DNA of 9,245 nucleotides from Anaerolineales bacterium (GCA_024643945.1 JAHELX010000218.1:1-9245); one strand, 5' to 3'; positions 1-8,080 are shown, counted from the first letter of the stretch. Notes: generated by a model from the sequence alone, not told the origin. Numbers and translations are program-made.

Positions 1-33
1 GTTAGCATTTTCCTCAGAGCATTAAACCTCAAT

Positions 34-137
34 GAGTCAGGGAATCAACGAGTCAGCGAGTCAGTGAATTGTCGAGTCAGCGACAGCCATTCCCTGATTC
101 GCTGATTCGCCGACTTGCTGATTTGCTGATTTGCTGA
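34..137. repeat. Two facing arrays of an 8 bp tandem repeat
   Basis: Read in strict 8-base steps from 34, the plus strand gives GAGTCAGG, GAATCAAC, GAGTCAGC, GAGTCAGT, GAATTGTC, GAGTCAGC (34-81). After one non-matching octamer (82-89) come TTCCCTGA, TTCGCTGA, TTCGCCGA, CTTGCTGA, TTTGCTGA, TTTGCTGA (90-137). The second array is the reverse complement of the first, up to rotation of the unit. The result is six units, an 8 bp spacer and six inverted units. The arms GAGTCAGGGAAT (34-45) and ATTCCCTGATTC (89-100) match at 11 of 12 positions and could form a hairpin in the ftsI transcript. The stop codon of ftsI (61-63) lies inside the left array. Arrays this short, with no unique spacers, are not CRISPR. 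Confidence 0.85.
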
Positions 138-1893
138 CCCGCACCTGCGGCACCTGTGCCACACCCCAGGTGTGGTATGGGGCAAGTGTTTGCTGACTCG
201 CAGCCTGACGTATGTCGTCTGGCGGTACATCAAAAAGAATCATTAATTGCTGTGCAATGTGGGCAAACACCGGCGCTGCAACCTGCCCTCCCCAGGGTGA
301 GGTTTGGGGCTTATTGATGACGACCAGAATCACGGCAGCCGGGTCGTCGGCTGGCAGATAGCCGGCAAACGAGGCAACGGTGAGGCTGGGATGATAGCCC
401 CCGGGAACGGGAATTTGCGCCGTCCCGGTTTTGCCGGCAACACGATAGCCGGGTACCAGCGCCAGTTCGGCTTCCTGGCTTACCGCTGCGACCAGCATTT
501 CGGTCAATGTTCGTGCTGTTTGGGCTAAGATAGTCCGGCGCACCACTGTCGGTTGCACCGAGAGAACATGATCACCTTCGATGATTTCTTGCACCACGTG
601 CGGCTTCATCAGTAAGCCGTCGTTGGCGACGGCGGCGATGGCCACTGTCATTTGCAATGGGGTGACGGCGATTCCCTGCCCAAAGCTGTTGGTGCCCAGG
701 TCACTTTCGTGCCAGTCGGGGTCACCCGGCGTTTTGAGCGTGCCAGGACCCTCGCTATCCAGATCTACCTCGGTGATGCGTCCGAAGCCGAAGCGTCGCA
801 GATAAGTGTAAAATCGTTCTTTGCCCTGCATGACTGCGACCTGTGCGGCCCCCACGTTCAACGATTTGGCCAACACGGTGGTCATGTTTACCGTGCCATG
901 GGGCTGTCGATCCCAATCGTAGAGGGTTCGGCCGCCCACTTCGATGACACCGCCATCATAGATGGTCGTATCGGGCGTGATGACGCCCGAATCCAGGCCG
1001 GCGGCCAGGGTGATGACTTTGAATACGGATCCCGGCTCGTACTGCTCGCTTACAGCCGGATCTGGAAATAGTTTCTGGTCGGCCTCGGCAAAGTGATTGG
1101 GATCATAGGGGGGCCAACTGGCCATAGCCAGGATCGCCCCTGTCTTTGGGTCGAGCACTACCACTGTGCCACTTTCTGCCTGGTAGCGTGCCACGGCGTC
1201 TGCTAGTTCTTTCTCGACGATGTATTGCGCCGTACGGTCTATCGTGAGCATTAGGCTTTTGCCATCGCGCGGGGGAAGGAATTGTCCCGGCCCAATAGGT
1301 ATGGACGAGCCAAAGGGGTCACGTTCGCCCTGGCGCAAGCCTGGGGTCCCCTGAAGCGTCGCGTTGTAGTAGCCCTCCACTCCGTAGAACCCATTGTCGT
1401 TGTCGTTGACGAAACCGATCAGGTGCGCGGCTAACGTGCCCTCGGGGTAAACACGCTTGGCGCGCGGTTCCACCTGAATGCCTGTGATGTCCCATTCAAG
1501 AATCGTCTCACCCAGGGGCTGGGGTACCCCGCGCGAGAGGGGGACCCATGGAGCGTCACTAGTCAGCGCAGCCAATGTCGCGTCGCGGCTCATCTCCAGC
1601 AGCGGAAAGAGACGGTCGGCAGTGGCGTACGGATCGCTGATCATCCTCGGCGAAGCAGAGACCTGGTATTGAAAGGTGTCGGCTGCCATCAAGAATCCTT
1701 TACGGTCGTAGATCGCACCCCGGCGCGGCCGGATGACGACTTCTGCCTGGTGTTCTTCTTCAGCCAGGGTCAAGAAAGTCTGATGTTCAAGTACCTGCCA
1801 CCGAAAGAGTTGCCCGACAAGAATCAATGCACCGGCCGACAGGATAGCCATCAGGGCAATGATGCGCCAGCGTGTGCCAGAATTGGCTGCCAT
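61..1893 (-). CDS. ftsI: FtsI / class B penicillin-binding protein (peptidoglycan transpeptidase)
   Basis: This is a septal peptidoglycan D,D-transpeptidase that cross-links stem peptides at the division site. The 610-residue protein has a short cytoplasmic N-terminus and one membrane segment at about residues 10-30. A PBP dimerisation domain follows, with its typical RGAIYDRKG motif at 58-66, and then the transpeptidase domain. All three catalytic motifs are present: SVFK with nucleophile S289 and K292, SLN at 344-346, and KTG at 488-490. No PASTA domain is seen. The core seems to end near residue 560. The last 27 or so residues (S/A/N/Q-rich, with SANQ twice) are encoded by an 8 bp tandem repeat and look like a late addition. 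The ATG at 1891-1893 has only a distant GGGGAG upstream. The gene follows the ftsL-like gene after 63 bp, the usual dcw order. It could equally be named pbpB or spoVD. Confidence 0.93.
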   Translation of the reverse strand: MAANSGTRWRIIALMAILSAGALILVGQLFRWQVLEHQTFLTLAEEEHQAEVVIRPRRGAIYDRKGFLMAADTFQYQVSASPRMISDPYATADRLFPLLEMSRDATLAALTSDAPWVPLSRGVPQPLGETILEWDITGIQVEPRAKRVYPEGTLAAHLIGFVNDNDNGFYGVEGYYNATLQGTPGLRQGERDPFGSSIPIGPGQFLPPRDGKSLMLTIDRTAQYIVEKELADAVARYQAESGTVVVLDPKTGAILAMASWPPYDPNHFAEADQKLFPDPAVSEQYEPGSVFKVITLAAGLDSGVITPDTTIYDGGVIEVGGRTLYDWDRQPHGTVNMTTVLAKSLNVGAAQVAVMQGKERFYTYLRRFGFGRITEVDLDSEGPGTLKTPGDPDWHESDLGTNSFGQGIAVTPLQMTVAIAAVANDGLLMKPHVVQEIIEGDHVLSVQPTVVRRTILAQTARTLTEMLVAAVSQEAELALVPGYRVAGKTGTAQIPVPGGYHPSLTVASFAGYLPADDPAAVILVVINKPQTSPWGGQVAAPVFAHIAQQLMILFDVPPDDIRQAASQQTLAPYHTWGVAQVPQVRVSKSANQQVGESANQGMAVADSTIH

Positions 1894-1996
1894 CGTTGCA
1901 AGAATCTCCCCGGAAATCGAAAAATTGGTAAACTCAGCAAATTCGCAGATCTCATGTTACGGGTTCTTGGATTGGTTCGTTTGCTGATTGGGATAA
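1894..1996. repeat. Degenerate copy of the octamer repeat across the ftsL end
   Basis: The ftsL-ftsI gap and the last codons of ftsL contain diverged relatives of the octamers found at the ftsI end. TCAGCAAA (1934-1941) and its exact reverse complement TTTGCTGA (1980-1987) face each other across 38 bp that include the ftsL stop codon (1957-1959). The ftsL C-terminal residues PNYPNQQTNQSKNP are encoded here. The arrangement (inverted octamers flanking a stop codon) repeats that at the end of ftsI, but the array is much more eroded. Confidence 0.55.
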
Positions 1997-2337
1997 TTGG
2001 GCACAGATAAGTAGAGCACTTGGTTGCGGGGCCCGAATCCAAGCTCACGCGCTCGTTGTTCGATTCTGGGCAGGCTTTCCCATTCAGCAATTTCCAGTTC
2101 CAGTTGGGCGTTTTGATGATCCAGTTTAGAAAGTTCAGCTCTGTGTTGCTCAATCTGAAAGCTAATTGTGGCCAGGGAGCTTGCCTGTGTCAGATAGAGC
2201 CAGCCGATGAGGCTGACGGTGATGAGGATGAGCAACATTCCCAAAGCCGCTTTACGTTCGAGACGCCAGGTGATGTGCTGAGCCAGAGACCCGGGTCGCA
2301 GCAGGGTTTGGACAGGATGCATGGTTTCACTAGACAT
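1957..2337 (-). CDS. ftsL: FtsL-like / DivIC-like septum protein
   Basis: This is a small bitopic membrane protein expected to act in the divisome with DivIC/FtsB and FtsQ/DivIB, helping to recruit and activate FtsW-FtsI. The 126-residue product has a basic cytoplasmic stretch, one hydrophobic segment at about 31-50, and a predicted coiled coil at about 54-90. The ending ARELGFGPRNQVLYL (96-110) is characteristic of FtsL/DivIC proteins. It begins four bases after the rsmH stop, with GGAGG nine bases before the ATG at 2335-2337, so the start is well supported. A second ATG (M6) lies just inside. Sequence conservation in this family is poor, so the assignment rests on topology and on position between rsmH and ftsI. 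The last 14 residues are N/Q/P-rich and come from repeat-like DNA. Confidence 0.78.
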   Translation of the reverse strand: MSSETMHPVQTLLRPGSLAQHITWRLERKAALGMLLILITVSLIGWLYLTQASSLATISFQIEQHRAELSKLDHQNAQLELEIAEWESLPRIEQRARELGFGPRNQVLYLSVPNYPNQQTNQSKNP

Positions 2338-2341
2338 AGTG

Positions 2342-3277
2342 TTACGCCTCCATACGTTCGGCCACCCGCAATTTGGCGCTGCGGGCCCGGGGGTTTACAC
2401 TGATTTCATCGCTACTGGCGATAATTGGCTTTCGTGTTATAATGCGCAACGTGGCTCGATGGCCGCAGGTGCAGATGAGTTGCTCGGGCGGGCAGATGCA
2501 GTCTTTGGATTCCTGCACAAAGAAGTTCTTAACAATCCGGTCTTCCAGGGAATGGAAACTGATAACTGCCAGTCTTCCGCCGGGGACCAGTATCGTTGTC
2601 GCCTCCGACAGGGCGCTACTCAGCGTTTCCAGTTCATCGTTCACGGCAATGCGCAGTGCCTGGAAGGTCCGCGTGGCCGGATGAATTCTGGCCCCCCGTC
2701 GTCCACCTACTGCCCGTGCCACCAGGTCGGCCAGTTCCCGTGTGCTGCGTACTGGACGGGCAGCAACGATGGCGCGAGCGATGCTCCGACTGCGTCGTTC
2801 TTCGCCGAAACGATATAGCAGGTCGGCTAACTCGCTCTGAGATAGATTGTTAACCAGATCAGCGGCAGTGATAGGACCGCTGGGGTCGTACCTCATATCG
2901 AGTGGACCTTCGTTTTGAAATGAGAATCCTCGCTCAGCATCGCCCAATTGCATTGACGACAGTCCCAGGTCGAGCAAGATGCCGTGAACGGGGACGAAGT
3001 CGTAGCTGTGGGCAATGGTTGCGAGTTGGGAAAAGTTGGCGTTGACGAGATGGACGCGGTCGTTGTAGGGGGCGAGTCGCTGGCGAGCGCTATTCAGGGC
3101 AACAGGGTCAGCATCCAGACCCAGTACCTGACCATCAGGCGCGATAGCTTGTAAAATAGCCTCGGCGTGACCGCCGGCACCGAGGGTACCGTCAATGTAG
3201 CGTTGACCAGGGTGAAGGTTAAGTCCCTTCAGTACCTCGTCGAGCAAAACAGGAATGTGCGACGTTTTCTCTTCCAT
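2342..3277 (-). CDS. rsmH: 16S rRNA m4C1402 methyltransferase RsmH (MraW)
   Basis: This enzyme is an SAM-dependent N4-methyltransferase acting on C1402 of 16S rRNA in the ribosomal P site, and it is conserved in dcw clusters. The 311-residue protein shows the family signatures in order: HIPVLLDEV (7-15), the SAM-binding DGTLGAGGH (29-37), LDADP (54-58), LDLGLSS (102-108), GFSF with GPLDMRYD (117-131), [18 protein letters not shown] (199-216), [13 protein letters not shown] (240-252) and [10 protein letters not shown] (295-304). Four cysteines near the C-terminus (260, 262, 269, 271) form a CxCP...CxCG pattern that could bind metal. The start at 3275-3277 has no Shine-Dalgarno sequence because a 14 bp direct repeat fills the 17 bp gap to mraZ. 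Translation may therefore depend on ribosomes finishing mraZ. Confidence 0.96.
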   Translation of the reverse strand: MEEKTSHIPVLLDEVLKGLNLHPGQRYIDGTLGAGGHAEAILQAIAPDGQVLGLDADPVALNSARQRLAPYNDRVHLVNANFSQLATIAHSYDFVPVHGILLDLGLSSMQLGDAERGFSFQNEGPLDMRYDPSGPITAADLVNNLSQSELADLLYRFGEERRSRSIARAIVAARPVRSTRELADLVARAVGGRRGARIHPATRTFQALRIAVNDELETLSSALSEATTILVPGGRLAVISFHSLEDRIVKNFFVQESKDCICPPEQLICTCGHRATLRIITRKPIIASSDEISVNPRARSAKLRVAERMEA

Positions 3278-3304
3278 AAGTCAAATGCCAAAAGTCAAAT
3301 GCCA
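3278..3304. repeat. 14 bp-period direct repeat at the mraZ/rsmH junction
   Basis: AAGTCAAATGCCA occurs at 3278-3290 and again, without mismatch, at 3292-3304. On the coding strand this reads TGGCATTTGACTT twice. One copy carries the last codons and TGA stop of mraZ. The other ends directly at the rsmH ATG, where a ribosome-binding site would be expected. Confidence 0.85.
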
Positions 3305-3726
3305 AGTTCATGCAACTGTTCGGCAATAGATTCTGGGTCACCTTCGACCTCCGACTTTAAATTTGTCCAGTTTTCGGGATTCCAGATTTCTAATCTATCG
3401 TAAAGGCCGATAATGACTGCCTCGCTATCAAATCTAGCGTATTCGCGTAATCCTTGTGGGATCAAAACACGGCCCTGGCGGTCGGGTATGAAGTCAGCAG
3501 CGCCCGAAAACATCAGGCGCCCAAAATTACGAGCGCTGCGTTGCGTAAGGGGGAGTTGAGCTATGCGTTCAGCCAAGTCGTCCCACACCTGGCGAGGGAA
3601 GACAGAAAGGCAGCGATCTATGCCTCGGGTAATGACCAAGCCGCCAGCCAGCTCATCCCGGAACTTGGCGGGGATAGTCAACCGCCCTTTGTCGTCGAGC
3701 GTGTGCAGGAACTCACCGAGAAACAT
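3295..3726 (-). CDS. mraZ: Transcriptional regulator MraZ
   Basis: MraZ is a DNA-binding protein of the SpoVT/AbrB superfamily that assembles into a ring and represses its own dcw operon by binding TGGGN repeats. The 143-residue length is typical. Two AbrB-like half-domains are visible, each with the signature loop: DDKGRLTIP at 11-19 and PDRQGRVLIP at 81-90. The N-terminus MFLGEF is also typical. The ATG at 3724-3726 is preceded by GGAGGA (3736-3741 on the plus strand) at nine bases. That site is flanked by GTGGG and CCCAC, which could pair and place it in a loop. The gene is the first of the minus-strand operon, and its matching operator lies just upstream. The final three codons and the stop fall in a short direct repeat. 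Confidence 0.97.
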   Translation of the reverse strand: MFLGEFLHTLDDKGRLTIPAKFRDELAGGLVITRGIDRCLSVFPRQVWDDLAERIAQLPLTQRSARNFGRLMFSGAADFIPDRQGRVLIPQGLREYARFDSEAVIIGLYDRLEIWNPENWTNLKSEVEGDPESIAEQLHELGI

Positions 3727-3759
3727 CGTGGGTTGTCCTCCCCCACAGAGGCTGAAATA

Positions 3760-3786
3760 GGGGCTAGAACATATGTTCTTTGCCCC
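3760..3786. promoter_or_regulatory. Perfect palindrome, candidate LexA (SOS) operator or leader hairpin
   Basis: AGAACATATGTTCT (3766-3779) is a perfect 14 bp palindrome containing GAAC-N4-GTTC, the core of the Bacillus/actinobacterial LexA box. Outer GGGGC (3760-3764) and GCCCC (3782-3786) extend the dyad to 27 bp, with one and two unpaired bases in between. It lies about 35-50 bases downstream of the expected mraZ start point and 39 bases before the start codon, a position suitable for a repressor block. The RNA could also fold into a stable stem-loop. The sequence alone does not decide between a protein site and an RNA hairpin. Confidence 0.5.
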
Positions 3787-3807
3787 ACTTTAACCCATTA
3801 TTCCCCA
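3783..3807 (-). promoter_or_regulatory. MraZ operator, proximal array of TGGGN boxes
   Basis: On the minus strand three boxes, TGGGG (3803-3807), TGGGT (3793-3797) and TGGGG (3783-3787 read in reverse), are separated by exactly five bases. This is the classical MraZ-binding arrangement with a 10 bp period, one box per helical turn. A weaker TGGAT at 3813-3817 continues the same register. The array starts just downstream of the expected transcription start of mraZ, so a bound MraZ ring would block the operon's own promoter. Confidence 0.85.
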
Positions 3808-3818
3808 CAAGTATCCAT

Positions 3819-3847
3819 ATTATACACCACTTTACCCCACTTGTCTA
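3819..3847 (-). promoter_or_regulatory. mraZ operon promoter with boxes in the spacer
   Basis: Read on the minus strand, a -35 element TAGACA (3842-3847; five of six bases of TTGACA) is followed by a 17 bp spacer and a consensus -10 TATAAT (3819-3824). The expected start point is near 3811-3812, giving a leader of about 85 bases. The spacer holds two more MraZ-type boxes, TGGGG (3835-3839) and TGGTG (3825-3829), again 10 bp apart. MraZ could therefore contact the core promoter as well as the downstream array. Confidence 0.85.
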
Positions 3848-3850
3848 CCC

Positions 3851-3879
3851 CTTATGGTAAATTTTAATGTTTACATAAG
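3851..3879. promoter_or_regulatory. Inverted repeat between the divergent promoters
   Basis: CTTATGGTAAA (3851-3861) and TTTACATAAG (3870-3879) are inverted copies with one extra G in the left arm, separated by the AT-rich octamer TTTTAATG. The dyad lies directly upstream of the mraZ -35 element and about 40 bp upstream of the rmd -35 element. A shared operator or activator site for both directions is plausible. No known factor can be named. Confidence 0.45.
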
Positions 3880-3918
3880 TTATTGGGTCGTCTGGCACTT
3901 ATGCCACCCACTCGTTCT

Positions 3919-3947
3919 TTGCGACTCAATTGGAAGTGCGGTATAAT
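3919..3947 (+). promoter_or_regulatory. Promoter of the rmd-gmd-tatD operon
   Basis: A consensus -10 TATAAT (3942-3947) is preceded at 17 bp by TTGCGA (3919-3924), which keeps four of six bases of TTGACA. The expected start point near 3954 leaves a leader of about 60 bases before the rmd-like gene. A small dyad TGGCA-N4-TGCCA (3893-3906) sits just upstream of the -35 element and could be an operator. Confidence 0.7.
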
Positions 3948-4015
3948 GTTTTGCCTATCTCCGGGTATCCCTCTTACAATGACAATCGGGTTGAAACCAG
4001 GAAGGAGTGGCGCGC

Positions 4016-4999
4016 GTGGTGAGAGCATTGATTACAGGCATCACCGGCTTTGCTGGGGGACACCTGGCCGCGCATTTGCTGGCCCGCGGCGACGTTGAGA
4101 TCCACGGCGTGGCGCATGACAAAGGCCATGGCGTGGAGCATCTTGGTCGCCCGGTTTCGCTTACTATTGCGGATTTGCGTGATCCTCAAGTAGTGGAAGA
4201 TGTGCTGCTGGATGTCAGGCCGCATCATATATATCATCTGGCGGCCCAAGCCTATGTGCCGACGGCGTGGCAAGCTCCCTGGGATACCTTTGAAAACAAC
4301 GTCCGACCTGAACTGAATATGCTTCAGGTGATGGTGTCCAAAGATCTCAAGGCCCGGTTGCTGGTAGTGGCATCAAACGAGGTATACGGCGCTGTTTCCC
4401 CTGATAGGCTCCCGGTAGACGAGAATGCTTTGCTGGAACCTCATAACCCCTATGGTGTGAGCAAGGCGGCACAAGATCTGTTGGCCCGACAGTATTTTTT
4501 AAGCCACAGCGTTGATGTGATCCGGGCTCGTGCTTTCAATCACTTGGGCCCACGTCAAAGTCCGCAATTCGTGGCGGCGAACTTCGCGCGTCAAATTGCC
4601 GAGGCGGAGGCAGGACTACGGGAACCCGTGGTGCGTGTCGGCAACTTGCAGGCCCAACGCGACTTCACGGATGTCGTAGACGTTGTGCGCGCCTACGCCC
4701 TGTTGATGGACAAAGGCCGGTCAGGCGAAGCGTACAACATCGGTTCAGGCCGGCCTCAGTCGGTGCAGAATTTGCTCGATACTTTATTAAAGATGAGCTC
4801 GGCGCGGATCCGCATTGAACAAGACCCGACACGGATGCGTCCTTCCGACGTTCCTGTCATCTACAGTGACATCACCAAGCTGCGGGCTGATACTGGCTGG
4901 GAACCAACCATCCCCTTTGGCGAGAGTTTGCGTCGGGTGCTGGCCTATTGGCGACAAGTAGTGCGGGAGCCAGGATACGCTGTAGGCGGCCGCCAATAG
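4016..4999 (+). CDS. rmd: GDP-6-deoxy-D-lyxo-4-hexulose reductase-like, NAD(P)-dependent sugar epimerase/dehydratase
   Basis: This is a short-chain dehydrogenase/reductase of the extended sugar-nucleotide type. With gmd next door, the likely reaction is reduction of GDP-4-keto-6-deoxy-D-mannose to GDP-D-rhamnose. The 327-residue protein has a Rossmann nucleotide-binding motif TGITGFAG (7-14), a catalytic serine in ASNEVYG (S120), the YxxxK pair Y146/K150, and the Rmd/Gmd-type segments NHLGPRQSPQF (175-185) and VGNLQAQRDFTDV (208-220). The start chosen is GTG 4016, eight bases after AGGAG (4003-4007). An upstream in-frame GTG at 4007 overlaps that ribosome-binding site and is unlikely, while GTG 4019 is possible. 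A 56 bp gap separates it from gmd. Family resemblance alone does not exclude a related 4,6-dehydratase or epimerase activity. Confidence 0.82.
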   Translation: MVRALITGITGFAGGHLAAHLLARGDVEIHGVAHDKGHGVEHLGRPVSLTIADLRDPQVVEDVLLDVRPHHIYHLAAQAYVPTAWQAPWDTFENNVRPELNMLQVMVSKDLKARLLVVASNEVYGAVSPDRLPVDENALLEPHNPYGVSKAAQDLLARQYFLSHSVDVIRARAFNHLGPRQSPQFVAANFARQIAEAEAGLREPVVRVGNLQAQRDFTDVVDVVRAYALLMDKGRSGEAYNIGSGRPQSVQNLLDTLLKMSSARIRIEQDPTRMRPSDVPVIYSDITKLRADTGWEPTIPFGESLRRVLAYWRQVVREPGYAVGGRQ

Positions 5000-5031
5000 G
5001 CGGCGGATGGGGAATAATAGGAAGCAATTAG

Positions 5032-6893
<1,862 letters not shown>

Positions 6894-7109
6894 CTGATCC
6901 TGGCGCTATAACAGCCAGCATCTTGGAGGATATCTGAACGGTCGTGGGGTGGGCTTTTCCCCAGGGGACCTATCCCCGTAGGGGACCTATGGGTGGGCTA
7001 GCCCGCCCGTTCCTGCCCCACCCCACTATTCAGATACACTCTTGGCGACATGCGTGTTTTAGGGAAAGCGATGCCTGAGATGCCGAGAGGCTTGATTTGA
7101 GGGGACGAA
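6894..7109. other. 216 bp intergenic region between tatD and polyprenyl synthase
   Basis: No protein gene is supported here. The left two thirds is occupied by a MITE-like inverted-repeat element (6931-7036). The remaining 70 bp leads to the TTG start at 7110 and contains a possible nine-codon reading frame (7071-7100, ATG to TGA) preceded by AGGGA. I see no convincing sigma-70 promoter pair and no terminator with a T-tract, so it is not clear whether the downstream genes are a separate transcription unit. Confidence 0.6.
6931..7036. repeat. MITE-like structured element with imperfect terminal inverted repeats
   Basis: The left end is TATCTGAA followed by five bases and GTGGGGTGGGC (6931-6954). 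The right end, read in reverse complement, is TATCTGAA, two bases, GTGGGGTGGGGC (7015-7036). The interior contains the direct repeat AGGGGACCTAT (6963-6973 and 6980-6990) and a GC-rich hairpin GGGTGGGC-TA-GCCCGCCC (6991-7008). The roughly 106 bp length, inverted ends and dense secondary structure suggest a non-autonomous element. Flanking TA dinucleotides would fit a Tc1/IS630-type duplication but are too short to prove one. It could also act as a transcript-stabilising or terminating structure. Confidence 0.6.
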
Positions 7110-8078
7110 TTGACGACGATCACGATGCTTGAGTGGGTGCAAGAGGACCTCAAGCGAGTCGAACAGAAGATGCGCGAAGGGGCTACTGCTCATCATGAGC
7201 AGCTTGGCGCGGTACTCGGCTATTTGCTGAGTGGCGGCGGGAAGCGGTTACGCCCGGCTTTGGTCTTGATGGTCACTCGTTTTAGCTCACCCGATTATGA
7301 GAAGGCAATTGCTCTGGCGGCGGCGGTGGAGATGCTCCATACAGCGACTTTGGTCCACGACGACGTGGTGGACAACTCGCTCGTGCGACGAGGCAATCCC
7401 ACCTTAAACGCCACCTGGTCCCAGGGAGCAACGGTCCTGATGGGGGATTACCTGTTTGCCCGGGCGGCCAATCTCGCCGCGGAAACAGAGAATGTGCGGA
7501 TTATTTCCATCTTTTCCGATACTTTGACGGTTATTTGCAGCGGTGAGTTGCAGCAAATCTTCGGCAGGGTTGGCCGTGCCCCAACGCTGGATGAATACCA
7601 TCGGCGTATTTACGCCAAAACTGCGTCTCTCTTCGCCGCTGGTGCCGAGACTGGCGCCATACTGAGCGGGTTGCCGGAATCGCACGTCCAGGCCTTGAGA
7701 GACTACGGGCACTATTTGGGCATGGCCTTTCAGATTATCGACGACGTACTGGATTTCACCGGTGACCAGGCGAGTCTGGGCAAGCCAGTGGCTAATGACC
7801 TGCGGCATAGCATCATCACTCTACCCGCCATCTTGTTCCTGGAGGATCAGCCCGGCCATCCAACCATCGAGAGAATACTGGCCCACGACACGTTGGATGA
7901 GGCGGAGATTATGGGGGTGGTGGACGAGATTAGCGCTTCGGGCGCAGTCGACGCTGCCGTTGATGAGGCACGGCGGTTCGCTGCCCGGGCCAGCGAGGCA
8001 TTGGCTCTCTTGCCTGATCATCAATCCCGCCGGGCCTTACTTGACCTGGCGCAATTTGTTGTTGATCGTTCAGTGTAA
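7110..8078 (+). CDS. Polyprenyl diphosphate synthase (long-chain trans-isoprenyl synthase)
   Basis: This enzyme would add isopentenyl diphosphate units to an allylic primer to make a long polyprenyl diphosphate for quinone side chains or other prenyl lipids. The 322-residue protein has GGGKRLRP (42-49), the first Asp-rich motif DDVVD (84-88) followed by RRG, and the second Asp-rich motif DDVLD (211-215). A small residue (A79) lies five positions before the first motif, which in this family goes with long products; this is an inference. After the second motif the usual GKPxGxDLRxGxxTLP appears as GKPVANDLRHSIITLP, lacking the common Gly and the Gly/Lys positions. The start is TTG 7110, five bases after GAGGGG. 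ATG 7125 is in frame but lacks a ribosome-binding site. The GT2 gene begins two bases after its stop. Confidence 0.92.
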   Translation: MTTITMLEWVQEDLKRVEQKMREGATAHHEQLGAVLGYLLSGGGKRLRPALVLMVTRFSSPDYEKAIALAAAVEMLHTATLVHDDVVDNSLVRRGNPTLNATWSQGATVLMGDYLFARAANLAAETENVRIISIFSDTLTVICSGELQQIFGRVGRAPTLDEYHRRIYAKTASLFAAGAETGAILSGLPESHVQALRDYGHYLGMAFQIIDDVLDFTGDQASLGKPVANDLRHSIITLPAILFLEDQPGHPTIERILAHDTLDEAEIMGVVDEISASGAVDAAVDEARRFAARASEALALLPDHQSRRALLDLAQFVVDRSV

Positions 8079-8080
8079 CA

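Noticed and set aside
34..137. CRISPR-like array
   Set aside because: The units are 8 bp, contiguous and without unique spacers, and the second half is inverted.
652..1071. Plus-strand open frame opposite ftsI (about 139 codons)
   Set aside because: It lies antisense to conserved transpeptidase motifs and has no family resemblance, so it is a shadow of ftsI.
3893..3906. Sigma-54 promoter suggested by TGGCAC
   Set aside because: The required GC element at the correct -12 spacing is absent, and a sigma-70-type promoter is present just downstream.
4007..4015. GTG 4007 as the start of the rmd-like gene
   Set aside because: This codon overlaps the Shine-Dalgarno sequence. GTG 4016 has correct spacing and gives the family-typical short lead to the Rossmann motif.
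3727..4015. Small protein gene in the divergent intergenic region
   Set aside because: The frames here cross promoters, operators and palindromes, and none has a start with a ribosome-binding site or plausible composition.
6991..7008. Rho-independent terminator after tatD
   Set aside because: The hairpin is strong but no T-tract follows on either strand. It fits better as part of the inverted-repeat element.
6894..7109. Riboswitch or structured RNA upstream of the polyprenyl synthase
   Set aside because: The structure is explained by inverted ends and direct repeats, and I recognise no conserved riboswitch core.
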